64,000 nt of DNA from Miscanthus floridulus (lineage: Eukaryota; Streptophyta; Magnoliopsida; Poales; Poaceae). Of this stretch, positions 43,050-55,071 are shown piece after piece. The notes below the pieces were generated by a model. That model was not told the origin of the DNA. It saw only the letters and a list, made by a program, of their open reading frames with translations, and ran no database searches. How positions within the stretch are numbered: position 1 is the first letter of the stretch; every line of letters begins with the position of its first letter. Where the stretch lies: the NCBI RefSeq assembly GCF_019320115.1, contig NC_089591.1, forward strand, positions 56,296,078 to 56,360,077, in the 5' to 3' direction. A program made the translations under genes and the position numbers.

Positions 43050-44900
43050 TAATAGACGACATAAAGAGGTCTTGAACAAAAACCCTAGGCGGAATCACAG
43101 CATGAGAAGAGACTATCTTAGATAGGTGGTCGGTGAGCTAATTTTGATCTCATACCATGTGGTGGTACTCGATACCATAGAACTTCCCTTTGAGTTTCCT
43201 AATTTTGGTATAATATGCGTCCATCTTCTCACTGGAGCAGGACCAGTCTTTGTTGAGCTAGTTGATGACCAACATGGAGTCTCCAAATACCATGAGGCAT
43301 TTGATGCCAAGCTCAATGGCTATGCGGAGACCATGGAGGCATGCTTCATATTCAATGATGTTGTTGGAGGCTAGAAAATGTATTCAGAGAACGTATCGGA
43401 GCTTGTCTTGGGTCGACGTAATGAATAGAATGCCAGCCCTAGCACCATTGATGTTGAGGGCGCCATCAAAGTACATCACCTAGTGCTTGGGGCAAGTAGC
43501 AGGGATGGGCTCTTGGATCTCAGTCCACTCAGCGATGAAGTTAGCAAGCACCTACGACTTGATGGTATGTCTGCTTCTAAATTCAATGGAGTAAGTGTCG
43601 AGCTCAATAGCCCACTTGATGATGTGGCCGTTGGCCTGTTTGCTATGAAGGATGTCTCCTAGAGGGAACTCGGTGACCATGGTGATCTTGTAATACTTGA
43701 AGTAATGATGGGGCTTGCATGACATGATCAGAATAGCATATAGCAGTTTCTAAACTTGAGGATAATGTGTTTTGGGCTCATTAAGGACCTCGCTGATGAA
43801 GTAGACAGGATGTTGCACCTTATAGGCAGCTTGGCCTCCTCGTGTTCGATAATGATAGCTGTGCTAACGACGTGAGAAGTGGCAGCAATGTAGATTAGTA
43901 GGGTTTTGTCTTATTGAGACGCCATCATGATCGGAGGCTTTGTTACAAACAACTTGAGCTGCTCGAAAGCTATATCTGCCTCCTCCGACTAGGAAAAATG
44001 CTCAAAGACCTTGAGGAGTTTGAAGAATGGTAGTCCCTTTTCACCGAGGTGTGATATAAAGTGGCTGAGAGCAGCCATGCAGCCTGTAAGCTTCTGTATG
44101 TCCTTTACACAAGTTAGTCATTTCATGTTGGTGATGGCGGAGACCTTGTTAGGGTTGAGCTCGATGCCGCGGGTTCTAACAATGTAGCCTAGTAGTATGC
44201 CAGATGGAACTCCAAAGATGCACTTTGAGAGGTTCAACTTCCATCTGTACCTTTGTAGGTTGGTGAATGTTTCTTCAAGGTCAGCGATGAGATTATCAGC
44301 GGTCTTAGACTTGACGACCACATCGTCAATGTAAGCTTCGATGTTGCGGCCTATCTGTTGATCGAGGCACATCTGGATGGCCTTTTGGTAGGTAGCCCTA
44401 GTGTTCTTGAGTCCAAAGGACATGGTGGTATAGCAATACGCAATGAAAGGCATGATGAACGATGTCTTGATCTGGTTGTCTTCCTTGAGGGATATCTAGT
44501 GATAGCCAGAGTAACAATCGAGGAAGGAGAGTAGTTCATAGCTGGCGGTGGAGTCTACAACCTCATCTATCCAAGGTAGACCAAAGGGGTCTTTAGGGCA
44601 GTGTTTGTTGAGATTAGTGTAATCAACACATATTCTCGATTCTTTTTTTTTGAACGAGAATAAGGTTTGCTAACCACTTAGGATGATACACTTCTTTAAT
44701 AAGGCCGGTAGCTAGGAGTCATTTTATTTCTACCCTAATAGCCTCCTTCTTGTCTAGCGTGAATTGTCAGAGTTTCTACTTGATTGGTTTGGCAGTCGGC
44801 GAGACATTCAAGGAGTGCTCGATCTTCTCCCTAGTACCCCCGGCACGTTTATAGGTTTCTAAGCAAGCACATTGGTGTTTGCACATAGGAAGGAGATGAG
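43050..44900 (-). pseudogene. reverse transcriptase and RNase H, element I
   Basis: RT: MPFIAYCYTTMSFGLKNTRA near 44400, the active site AYIDDVVVKSKTADNLIADL near 44310-44340, and FGVPSGILLGYIVRTRGIE near 44160-44220. RNase H: YFDGALNINGARAGILF (about 43430-43475) with the first Asp, EYEACLHGLRIAIELGIKC with the Glu, and GDSMLVIN with the second Asp (about 43260-43340). This second RNase H form is typical of Tat/Athila elements. Numerous TAG stops and at least one frameshift are present. A T8 run (44643-44650) and a G9 run (43015-43023) are small oddities. Confidence 0.88.
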
Positions 44901-44999
44901 CGTGCTTTCCTATTTGGGGTCGAGGTGAGCCCCAATCTTGATGGTCTTGGAGGGGTCATCGAGGTCGAGGCCAACCTCCTTGGTTTCCTTGGACTTGGT

Positions 45000-45560
45000 G
45001 GAGGCATGCGAAGGCTCCATCGCTGGGATCTCTAGGTCATCGGTGGGCACCATCTTGGCATCGATGACCACGTTGGCCATCTAGATGGAAAGGTCGATGG
45101 CTTCGGCGAGAGCGAGACTCTCTATCTCATAGGCATAGGAGATGGAGAGGTTGGCCCGTAGGGCTAGAACTCCTATAGGCGAAGGAATCTTCAACACTAG
45201 ATAGGCATAGTGTGGTATAGCCATGAACTTGGCCAGAGCTAGCCCACCAAGTATGGCATGGTAGGCGGTGTTGGAGTCGATGACATAGAAGTTGATGTGC
45301 TCAACACGGTAGTTGCTAGCTGTGCTGAACTATACTGGTAGGGTGATCTCTCAAAGCGGTTTGGATGCCCTACCAGGTACCACATCCTAGAAGGAGGAGT
45401 CAGAGGGTGTGAGATCTCCTATCCCAAGCCCCAGCTCCTTTAGGGCTTCAATGAAGAGGAGGTTAAGAATGCTCCCACCGTCGATGAGCACTTTTTTGAA
45501 AAGCACTTTCTAGATGGTTGCATCAAGGATGAGGGGGAAATGCCCTGTATATGGGATGTC
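45000..45560 (-). pseudogene. aspartic protease region, element I
   Basis: VLIDGGSILNLLFIEALKEL (about 45430-45490) has the D-G-G/S-S protease motif of Tat elements. HINFYVIDSNTAYHAILG (about 45240-45300) is the second block, then LALAKFMAIPHYAYLVLKIP. The same architecture is seen in element F. Several TAG stops interrupt the frame. Confidence 0.82.
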
Positions 45561-45689
45561 CACCCACTGGTCGGCCCTACTGAAGGTGAAGGGGACCTCG
45601 GAACAGGGGCGATAGCTGGGGTTGGCGATGACGTCTTCCTTGTTGACGGCGAGCACCCGGTGGGCGGTGAGCTTCCGATCTCTTCTACT

Positions 45690-46603
45690 CTCTACGGTGG
45701 CAAGGCCCCCAAAGATGGTGGCGACCACTTTGTTGTGATCCTGGAAGGTGTTGTTGTTGCCCCTAGGTGGTCGGCGGCCTCTAGCTCCATCGTTGTTGTC
45801 GTCGTCCAACTTTTTAGCCTAGAACTCCTTAGCCAACCGAGGCAGTCCTTCATCTTATGCTTGCTGTTTTTATGGAGAGGGCACAAGCCTTCAAGGATCT
45901 TCTTGTACTACTCATCATAGTTGTGCTTGGCATGAGGTTTGTCAATGGCGATGATGATGTGGTCTGGTCGGCGGCGGTGATATTGACCAGATTTGGATCC
46001 TTCTGGCCGATGGTGACTACGGTCGTCATAGCAGCGGTGGCTATGGTACCGGTCATTGGGTCACTCATCGTTGCAGCGAGTTGGGCGATGAATGCCCATA
46101 TCCTCGTTGAAGCACACTTCGGCCTCTTCAGCATCAATGTACTGATCGGTGGTTGTTATCATCTCACCAATCCCCTTAGGCGGCTTGCGATTAAACTTGG
46201 AGCGGAGGTCGTGGAGATTGAGTCCTCAAACGAAGGCGGTGATGACCTCTGCTTTCATGATGTTGGGAAAAGAATTCCTCATCTCAGAAAAGTGTCTGAT
46301 GTAGCTATGGAGGAGCTCGAATGGCTTCTAGTAGATGTGGTTTAGATCAGGCTGGGTGCCCGGTCGAGTACACATGGCCATGTAGTTGTCAGTGAAGACC
46401 TTCTTCAGCTCTTTCCAGGACCCGATGGAGTCTGGGGCGAGGCTTGTGAACCAGTTCATCACAGTTGGCATGACCATGATGGGAAGATAGTTTGCCATGA
46501 CACTGGTATCTCCCTTGGTAGCACGCATAGCAGCGGCATAAGCTTGTAGCCACTATGTGGGGTTCATTCGTCCATCGTAGGGCTCGACCTATAGCACCTC
46601 TGA
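45690..46603 (-). pseudogene. gag region, element I (5' end lost)
   Basis: It starts at the junction with LTR E: VEPYDGRMNPT, then WLQAYAAAMRATKGDTSV and VMNWFTSLAPDSIGSWKELK, followed by KVFTDNYMAMCTRPGTQPDL. This is the classical retrotransposon gag region (PF03732 type). Further on come FVRGLNLHDLRSKF and CPLHKNSKHKMKDC, a degenerate knuckle. The N-terminus was cut away when E inserted. Stops are few in this part. Confidence 0.85.
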
Positions 46604-48070
46604 TGTTACAAGCTCATTTAGCACCAAGATTTAGGCCTAAGAAAAATTTCAAAATTAGTTTCTTGGATTTTTAATTTAAAACATACTTGAAGCGATAAGC
46701 GAATCCTGTGTGACTCAGTTTTGTAGACTCAAATAAACGCACAAGTTTAAATTTCTCCGTGCGTAAAGATATTTAGGAATGTCAAACGACAATTCTAGCC
46801 AATAGATGGCGAACAGTTTGTACTATTAGATTAAGCATGAAAAGCAACTTTTATAAATAAAATAAAATTCATTAATAAATAGAATGATATACATATAGCT
46901 TTTGAATCTAATTTAAATTTAAGCATTGTTGAGGCTAATCTCATGATGGCTAGCCGTGTCGGGACGTGGTTTGCGTGTAGGGTCTTGTCGCCACCGTAGC
47001 TCGTACTGTGCTAGCCATACACTGCATTGCTCCATCCGTTGTCTTGCTGCTACAGCTGGTCGAGGCCTATGGCACTTCTACCGTCCTGGTCGCTTGAATA
47101 CGGTGGTGCATTTCCCCACTTAGAATCAATCATCAGAGTTATTTGCATCGTGCCGTGTTGTCGGATCCTATCACCGGGTCGCTGCTCTCTCTCCCTCGCA
47201 TCCTTTCTCATAGAGCATTTTAAAGAAAGTTGGCTAGGCTGCTGCTGTCGTGTACAGCTTTGCTTGCGTTTCCCCCTAAAGAGCATGTGGTTTTAGCCCT
47301 ACCACGCTATGTCCTTTCACTTCCCTGTGCGTGCGTTGGTGCGCCGCTGCCGGCCACGCTGGGTCGTCCTGTCCTACCCCTGCATCCATGCTCTAGCCAT
47401 GCCTACGATGTTTGCCTCCCTTGTAGCGTTGTATCCATAATTAAGGGGTGCACATGGTCATGCTTCCACCTCAACTCGTGTCAAGCAGACCGGGCCACTC
47501 CATGCCGCTGCCGCTGCCCCTACCCTTGCTTCTTGAGGACACCGAGTTGCTGCTCTCGCTCTACTTTTCCTGGTCTCCATCCGCTCTTCCTCTCTTTACT
47601 ATGACGTTGGGCCACGGCCGCCAGCGCCCTCCCATCATCTTTCCCCCTTTCCCCCTCGTGCATGCATGTCTTCCTTTCCCCATGCTAGTGTCGCTACCCT
47701 AGCTCCTGCTCGCCCCCAAGTCTACGCCATCCTCCCATGCCCGCAGCAACCGCAGCACAGCCCCTCCTTTCTCCTCTCCGCTGCTTGTCATGCACCGCAT
47801 CACACTACCTTCTTCATACTGTAGCACCGCCCCTTCCCCACTCCTTCACCGCTGCTCAGTCGCCCTGCCTCCCTACAAGCACGCCTGGGCTTGGCTTGCC
47901 GCGCGCAGCTCTGCCTTGCCGCACCACAACACGGAGAACCTCGCTAGGGGTCAACTCTTGGTCACGCTCTCCTCTCTGGCCACGCCTTCTCCTGCGCCTC
48001 CCTCCTGATGCCATCCATGCTGGGAGCTACCGAGCCACGTTGCCGCACGCTGCCGATGCCACCGTGGGGC
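46604..48070 (+). mobile_element. LTR E, first part
   Basis: It begins TGTTACAAGCTCATTTAGCA directly at the broken gag of element I. An AT-rich start is followed by a GC-rich island (about 46970-48060), as in the other long LTRs. It joins with 51674-53772 once solo LTR H is removed. Reading frames in the island (for example 47230-47604) lack any known domain. The start is less certain than the orientation. Confidence 0.65.
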
Positions 48071-51000
48071 TGTGGTAGAACCTCCTAAATTATAGGGCCC
48101 ACATGCAACAATCACTGTCCAATGACCTCTGACGACTATGCATATGTTCTCGGTAACTTAAGAAGACTGTCGGGTGTCCACGGAGAACCCTAAATCATCC
48201 ATGATTTTCGAGCAAGATCCCATTACAGAGTCATTGCAGTATTACAACATTTATTCAAATATCTACATCAGAGTAAATTAGCAGAAGTCTTACAATAACT
48301 TAGTTTACAAACCAGTTATTTCAAAACTTACAAACTAAGTTCGATAAATATTACAAACCATAGTAGTGGAGTGGCATTAGTAACATAATACAAAACACAC
48401 AATTAAAGTGCCCTACCCAAGGACCACGCAATTACTTGTCGTCATCGGATCGAACAACAGTCATGCAGCACGATCCAAAATAGACCTACTCATGTGGCTC
48501 ACCTGCAACAAGGGTCAACAAACCCTGAGTACAAAAGTACTCAACAATACTTAACTGAAATAAAACTGAGAAGACTCAGGAATGCAGACTCAGGAATTCA
48601 AGGTATGGCTTTAGCAATAATCAAAGTTTTTTTGCGTAAAAGCTCTCTAACAAGATTCTTTATATCAACATTTTTATCATCAAAAAGATCATATACAAAG
48701 CTAACATGATCCGTATTGAGATCATGAAACTTTGTATCCAACACTTTCTCAAACCTTACTCAAGTTCCAGTTATTAAACTACGATGATGAACAGTGAGTT
48801 GAGTCTCCATAACCGAGGAGCAACGACGATTCGAACCGATTAAACCCAGCTAGGAATTCCAGACCATATGACATATGTAGGTCCCTAACCTACATATACC
48901 AACCTACCCTCAGGTCCTCTAAAACAAGAATGGGTCCACGCCACCTAAGAATACAGTACTCCACCAATCCAATGCATTGCCACGTGGGTACATGCTATTC
49001 CCGCCATCTCTCCACTCCTAGTGCGCGAGTAGCCATTCTCGTAATAGAATCACCAAGTTAAGGCTTACCGGAGTATATGGTTAGTACTACAAAGTCTCAC
49101 CTCATGCAGTTCAACAACGGATGGGCCTCAATCGACACAGGTGGAAAGAACATGCTCATAAGACATCCATGTCTTGTGGCTCTCATACAACAAGTCTGTC
49201 CGATCTAGATTTCTTATTCCACATGCTCATATCTCATGATAACATAAGTAACCAAACGTAACCAAAGATCCATTTAAAACTCGTAGGTGACAGGTAATCA
49301 CCCGACTTTTATTTGTCTAAGCATGGCTAAGCATAACTAGGCATTTACGAAGTAAAACTGGTAACAAGGTAGATATGGAAAAACAAGGTTGGTAATGCAC
49401 CAATTAGGTTTTCACTCACTCCTAATTACTTAATGCAGTATTGAAAAGCAAAAGCGATATAAATTTGTAAAACACAAGGTAGGTTTAAATGCATCCGGGG
49501 CTTGCCTTGATTGGCAGAAAAGTCAGGTTCCGGAGTCGTTCCACAGATATCAAATCTGACCTCAACAGACGGATTAACCTCCTCCTCAACTTGATTAACT
49601 ACCATGTGCTCACTTTCATTCACTACACGTAGTAACAATGCCATGTTTAACATGATGCGAGATACAAAAATGTGATGCTTTATAATGGATGCAAAAGTTA
49701 AAAACTTGAATACAACTTTCCTTCGCGGTACAGTTACAAGTCAAAACTAACTAAACCTTTTTCATAACACTTATTTCAATTGTCAAGGATCATTACCAAC
49801 TAATGACCCAAGGTCATCACTCAATCCAAAAATTCAAACAAAACCTAAATCATTAAAGGTTACTATTTACTTTTATGAATTAATTATTTAATTCAAAATT
49901 ATGAAATAAATCAACTTGTTCCAATTTAGCTCAAAATTTTTGTAAAGGTTCATCACATGATAACTAAGTGGCAAAACAATTTTCATAATTTTTGGATAAT
50001 TATTTAAGCCTAGAAAAATCATGGAAACTCATTTATTAATTAATTGAGCAATTTTGATCACATTCAAAAAGTACTGAAAAGCAACATTTCATATTTTTCC
50101 TAAATATTATACATCACAGAGAGGTCACAAAAATTTTTCATAATTTTTGGAGCTCTAAATAATTCTACACAAAAATAACAAAAACTCATACTATTCATCC
50201 ATTTCTGAAAAAGAAAATTTTCCATTTTTAAACCAAACCGCCACTGACAGATCGACCCCACCTGTCAGCACCGATCCCCGTGTTGACCACGGCGATGACA
50301 TGCGCTGACCGGTGATTCCTTGTCGCCGATGAGATCAACGGCGACGGCGAAGGCACCAACATGTTCATCACGACTAGGCGCACCTATTGATGTCACTACT
50401 TGCATCGATTACAGCTCAATACGAGCTCGACGCCGGCCATGGCGGACATGACGGAGTGGTTGTGCTACGTCGGTGAAACAAGACCAGTAGAGCTTAAACA
50501 AATTGCATGCGAAGGTTCAGCAGCTCACCCCGAACGCGATTGAGCAAAAAGCGGGACCAGAGGTGCAGCGGAGAGGTAGGTTGACGGTCACAGCAGCCGC
50601 GGCGGCGCGAGCAATGACGACGATGATGTTTCGGTGGCTGCGGTGGAAGAAATGACCAAGCAACAAGGCATAAAGCACCACGACATTAAGATGAAGCTGG
50701 ATCGACACTTAGCAAGAGCAGCGGCTCACCGTAGAGCGACGGCCATGGTGAAGCGCACGCGACGGCGATGCTGCCGGCCGTGAGGAAGAAAGGCAGCGAG
50801 CGGCGTTCCTCGGCAAAATCAGGCACCAAGGCTCGATGAATTGGGTTCGCAAGGAGTAGGCAGAGCTGGGACAGGCTTTGCCGAGACGGTAAAGGCACTA
50901 CGGCGATGGCGCAAGCACGACGGAGTAACGACAGTGGCGATTGGAAAAACAGAGGAGAAAGAAGAGAACGGCGACTGCGTCGGGGCTTAAAACGCGACCA

Positions 51001-51668
51001 GGAAGCAAAGAGAAGCCATGCAGGAGCCTTCTCCATGCCAGCGCGGAGCCAAAGGTGGCCACGGCGACGACCAGAACGCAATAGAAGCTCACCATCGGTG
51101 AGATGGCTTCCGCGGTACTGTTCACCAAAATTACAAAATTGCCACTCAATTTGAAACCCAAAATACTCCCAAATTTATATGGCAACTCAAAAATCTCCTA
51201 ACATAAAAGTTGTTCCAAATTCAAAGTTCTACAACTTTTCTTTTATAACCATACCCAAATTCGGTCTATAGTTTAAAATGCAAGTTTGAATTTAAAAAGG
51301 GGACATTTCAAGAATTTACGCCTTTTCAAATTACTTCAAATTTTATAAAACAACTTTGAAAACTTCAAAACCCAACTTTGTACATCTCAACAAGCTCTAC
51401 ACTTTTGCTTTTAGTCTCAACCCCAAAATGTGCTTAGATTTTGAAATGGGTTTTCTAGGGTAAAATTAAATGTTGAAATCAGGGTTTTCGGAAATCCAAT
51501 CCAACATAATTGTTTTGAAATTGATTCAACCATCCAAGTCAATACATATAACAAAAAAGTAAACTTGTTTTAGTGAATGCATATCCAAGTTTTCACTAAG
51601 ATCAAATGCTTTGCAATGCATATGATGACATGGCATGTTTTAGTACTTAAAACACCTGAGGTGTTACA
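48071..51668 (-). mobile_element. solo LTR H of a chromovirus (3,598 bp)
   Basis: On the - strand it starts TGTAACACCTCAGGTGTT and ends GGAGGTTCTACCACA, matching the ends of the A LTR. A perfect 5-bp duplication GGGGC lies at 48066-48070 and 51669-51673. There is no PBS, gag or pol, so it is a solo LTR. It contains a GC-rich island (about 50240-51110), the ACAAACCCTGAGTAC block near 48520 and an acidic frame near 49470-49640. It is most similar in plan to the G LTR but is a separate family. Confidence 0.93.
49470..49640 (-). pseudogene. acidic reading frame in LTR H
   Basis: ESEHMVVNQVEEEVNPSVEV is followed by RFDICGTTPEPDF and SANQGKPRM. It is open without stop, within a 75-codon frame from 49653. 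Its position in the LTR and the final QGKPR agree with the frames in D, A and G. No protein family is recognised. Confidence 0.45.
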
Positions 51669-51673
51669 GGGGC

Positions 51674-53772
51674 TCCACCTTCAGCACCTGGTCCGCCATG
51701 CCAAAGGGCTGCCCTCGCCAGCCGTCGTGCTGCAACCACCTGCCGGTGCGCCATGGTCATTCTCGCTGCCCTGTGCATTGCCTTCATCGGCCACTGGTCG
51801 ATTCCTCTACCCTGCGCTGCTCCATTTCAAGGTAGCCAGTGGACTTAATGGCAAATAGTGATAAAAGTAAGGGCCTAGGTATGATAATATTAACTCACAG
51901 GAATAGTAGAAACGGAACCACATTAATAGGTAGAAACATAGGGTCCTTTATGCAAAAATCCACGCCGTGCCTGGGCCACGCCGTGTGGGCCGGCTTGTGG
52001 GCTGCTCACCCTGCGCCTACATGGTCGTGGCCTGCTCCACGTCCTGCCTAGGCCGTTCACGCCGCGTGCTCTGTGGGCCGATCTTATGCCGCTGGGCCAT
52101 GCCTGGCCAGTTGCCTCGCGTGTCTGTGGGCCATTCACTGCCTGTGCACCTGTAGGCTGGGCCGGATCACCGGTCATGGGCCATGCTGTGGCCACGCGTT
52201 CGCTGGGCCAATTTTGATGGTCGCTGGCACTTTTTCGTTTCTAAAGCATTTGTTAATTTAGTTTTGAAAATAAACATGAAAATTCGTAGTAAATCATAGA
52301 AAAATTGTAAAAATGCCAAACTAGTTTTGTTTAGTTCCTAAAATCTCGATCTACCTAGTAGTTTATTTTGTTCACATAGACTCAGTATGTTTTTAGGGTT
52401 GCTCTAATTATTTTAACATGCTTAATATTGTTAAAAGGTGAACTTATAGGAATTTCCATGATAAATCGGTGATAGTATTGACTCTAAAAATTTTACAGTA
52501 AATTACCAATATTATTAGTTGTTCAATGTAATTTTTGTAGCTCCAGAATAATTAGTTCAAATAAAGATTAAATTGATAGAATGAAATAGATAAAGAAATG
52601 TCTTGGGGTTTCATGACTAAAACATTTGTTGGGAAATAACGCATTATTCGATAACATGGATACATAGCTTAGTACGTTAGTCGTTAGAACTAGCTTGTTA
52701 ACTTGAGAGGCGTAAGTCTTATTTCTACGAGTCACGGTTGCAGTCGATTAATTATGTCTTTGCATTACATCGCATTGCACATCATAATAGAAACGTCGAT
52801 GGATCACGGAGTCATCGAGAGTTGCTAGAGAAATGGTGCTTTTGGAGATTATGTCACCATGATGGATAGCTAACTTCTGATTAAATCTTACCTAGGCAAG
52901 CCCCATTGCATAACCCCTATTTTTCTACACTTTAAATTATATTTGTGCATTAAGTTTTAAGGAGTTGAATAAAACCCACTTGCATATATATATCTTTAAC
53001 CTATGAGTCTTACTAGTATGATAGGATCATGTAGATTGCTATGCTACAGGACTTCGATAGAAGTCGAGTGATTGCCTGTCACTTGTGAGAGATAGGAAAT
53101 ATATTACTGTATTATTATCACTTAGAAAATATAAATGGTGGAAAGGAAAATGATGACCGGGTAGGGATATGGTTTGGGTATTGGTGGGTGTAAGAGGTTG
53201 TGTCCTGCAGCCATGGGGCATAGCTTGGTTACACTGCTTTCCCTGTCTATGTCAGTTAAGGACCAACTGTTGCATAAGACGCTAGGCAAGTCACAGACTT
53301 ATTATCCCAAGCACATACTTGAGTATGGGCACTTGGAAGACTTGTTACTCTCTTGTCATGGGTTCTGGCTCTTTTCCAAACCGATTGTCTTAGTGGTTTT
53401 TGGGTTAGGAGGTCCTTGCACTACACTGAGTCCGAGACTCAAGGGCGGGGGCTTGGAGTCCTAGTTTGGATAGGGACCTAGACTCCATTACAGGAGGGTA
53501 GTGGGTTGATCCTGCTTGTACTCGGGGCACAAGCGGGGCATGTGTTTTCAGGATACCTAGCTGGGGGCATTGATTCGTGAATCGCCGGTGTTTCGATACA
53601 ACTTGTCTTAACTCTAGCACCGTAGTAAGAATTGGGAGATGAAAGATGGCAAAAGGAAATCTGATTGCTTACCACCTGCTTAAAAGTAGCATAGGTGCTT
53701 ACATAGAATGGTTAGTTAATGAACTAATACACTGCTAATAAAAATCGAATATAAGGATGCACTCTTAGTAAT
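51674..53772 (+). mobile_element. LTR E, second part
   Basis: It continues E after solo LTR H. The later half matches LTR D on the same strand: GGGCATAGCTTGGTTACAC near 53217, GACTTATTATCCC near 53298, and the block around 53560-53640. A remnant of the acidic frame ends LGKPHC near 52915. It is cut at 53772 by element F; the last ~400-700 bases of the LTR must lie beyond the window. Confidence 0.8.
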
Positions 53773-55017
53773 TGTCGGGTTCATAAACCAGGGGTCCCTC
53801 ATGGACCGGCTTCCCAACAAAGGCTCAGCCCAAACTGACAAACACGCAACTCATGGGCCGGCCCAAGTATCTAAAACAAACAGGTAAGAAGGGGAATCCA
53901 ATCACCGACCTAAAGGTCTGGCCGAGGAGGAGCGACGCCCATTTTTCAACTCCGGCCCACCTCTCTGACCAAAGGGCTCACTTCGGCCTTCAGCCCACCT
54001 CAGGACGGCCTCTCTGACCAGAAGGCCTGGCCAAAGTATTATTTCTGACTCTAACCCCATGTCTCCAACCGAAGCATGCAAAAACCCTACTCACTGCTCT
54101 TCTTCGATTGGCGTAATCAGAGCCGACTGGGACCAACGGACCGGGGATGCCTGCTCGGAAAGGACTAGGGAACAAACGGAGAAAGCAAGGCAAGGCGCAC
54201 AAGTCAAACCATGATACCAGGGACTATACCCTATAGACCTATAGAAATAGTACTCTGCAACCTCCCTGACACAAACAGTGTTGTAGGCGCTGACATTTTC
54301 TCTACAGCATTGTGGGCGCCATTAACTAACATACGGTAAGGCCCCCCCACATGCGTATGGGCATCAACAGTGTTATGGGCACCGATATTTATCGTACCGA
54401 GTGAACATGGTAAAACTCCTCACATGCCTCTAGACATCAATAGTATAGCAGGAGCCGACATTTGCCATACCCAAACAAAACGGTGGAACCTCCCACATGC
54501 ATCCGACATCCAACAGTGTTGTGGGCACCTACCATCATCCTATACCTGCTGATGTGAGCAACAAGGCTTAGAAACATATATACTCTCTCCGTCTCACATG
54601 TAAGGCCATCCCCTTCATCTATAAAAGGGGATGCGCACTCTCCCAACATTCAAGTCATTCTAGATTCATTACATCGATCAAGTTCACTAGTTCACAACCA
54701 CATAACCACCAGGTTCAAACCTCAAGCACATGCTTTCACACTTAGCTCATGGCGGAGCTCTTGTCGCTCTCAGCCCTTCGGACTAGAGTCTGACCAGACC
54801 TCTTGCACCTCCCATCTTTCTTCTTCTCGTTTGTAACCCCACTGCAAACTTTGAGTACCTGGGCTCAGGAATAAAGTCACTGACCTACTCAAACTGGACA
54901 TAGGGTATGTTGCCTGAACCAGTATAAACCCTATGTCATTGAGTGCTAGGCCACCTTCGATCACAACGTAACGCAAAACTACAAATATTTACTTGTTGGT
55001 TACTTTCTACACCAATA
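53773..55017 (+). mobile_element. 5' LTR of F (1,245 bp)
   Basis: It starts TGTCGGGTTCATAAACC and ends CTACACCAATA, where the solo copy keeps the original CCGACA. A TATAAAA box lies at 54620-54626. It is directly followed by the primer site. The only other copy in the window is the solo LTR at 12239-13443. Confidence 0.93.
54620..54626 (+). promoter_or_regulatory. TATA box of F 5' LTR
   Basis: CATCTATAAAAGGGGATGC is conserved with the solo LTR at 13051-13069. It is the probable promoter core of the element. Confidence 0.65.
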
Positions 55018-55036
55018 GTTGGCACCGTCCGTGGGG
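55018..55036 (+). other. primer binding site of F
   Basis: GTTGGCACCGTCCGTGGGG follows the LTR, a form I associate with Tat-type elements of grasses (TGGCGCCGTC...GTGGGGA). The tRNA is not assigned. Confidence 0.7.
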
Positions 55037-55071
55037 AAGACGCTATACGTTCAACACTTTTTGGTCATCGG

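Noticed and set aside
45540..46345. Frames of 126 and 162 codons on the + strand
   Set aside because: They are shadows opposite the gag and protease region of element I, which has clear motifs on the - strand.
47230..48078. Cysteine- and proline-rich frames on the + strand
   Set aside because: They are in the GC-rich island of LTR E; no domain, and several frames are open at once.
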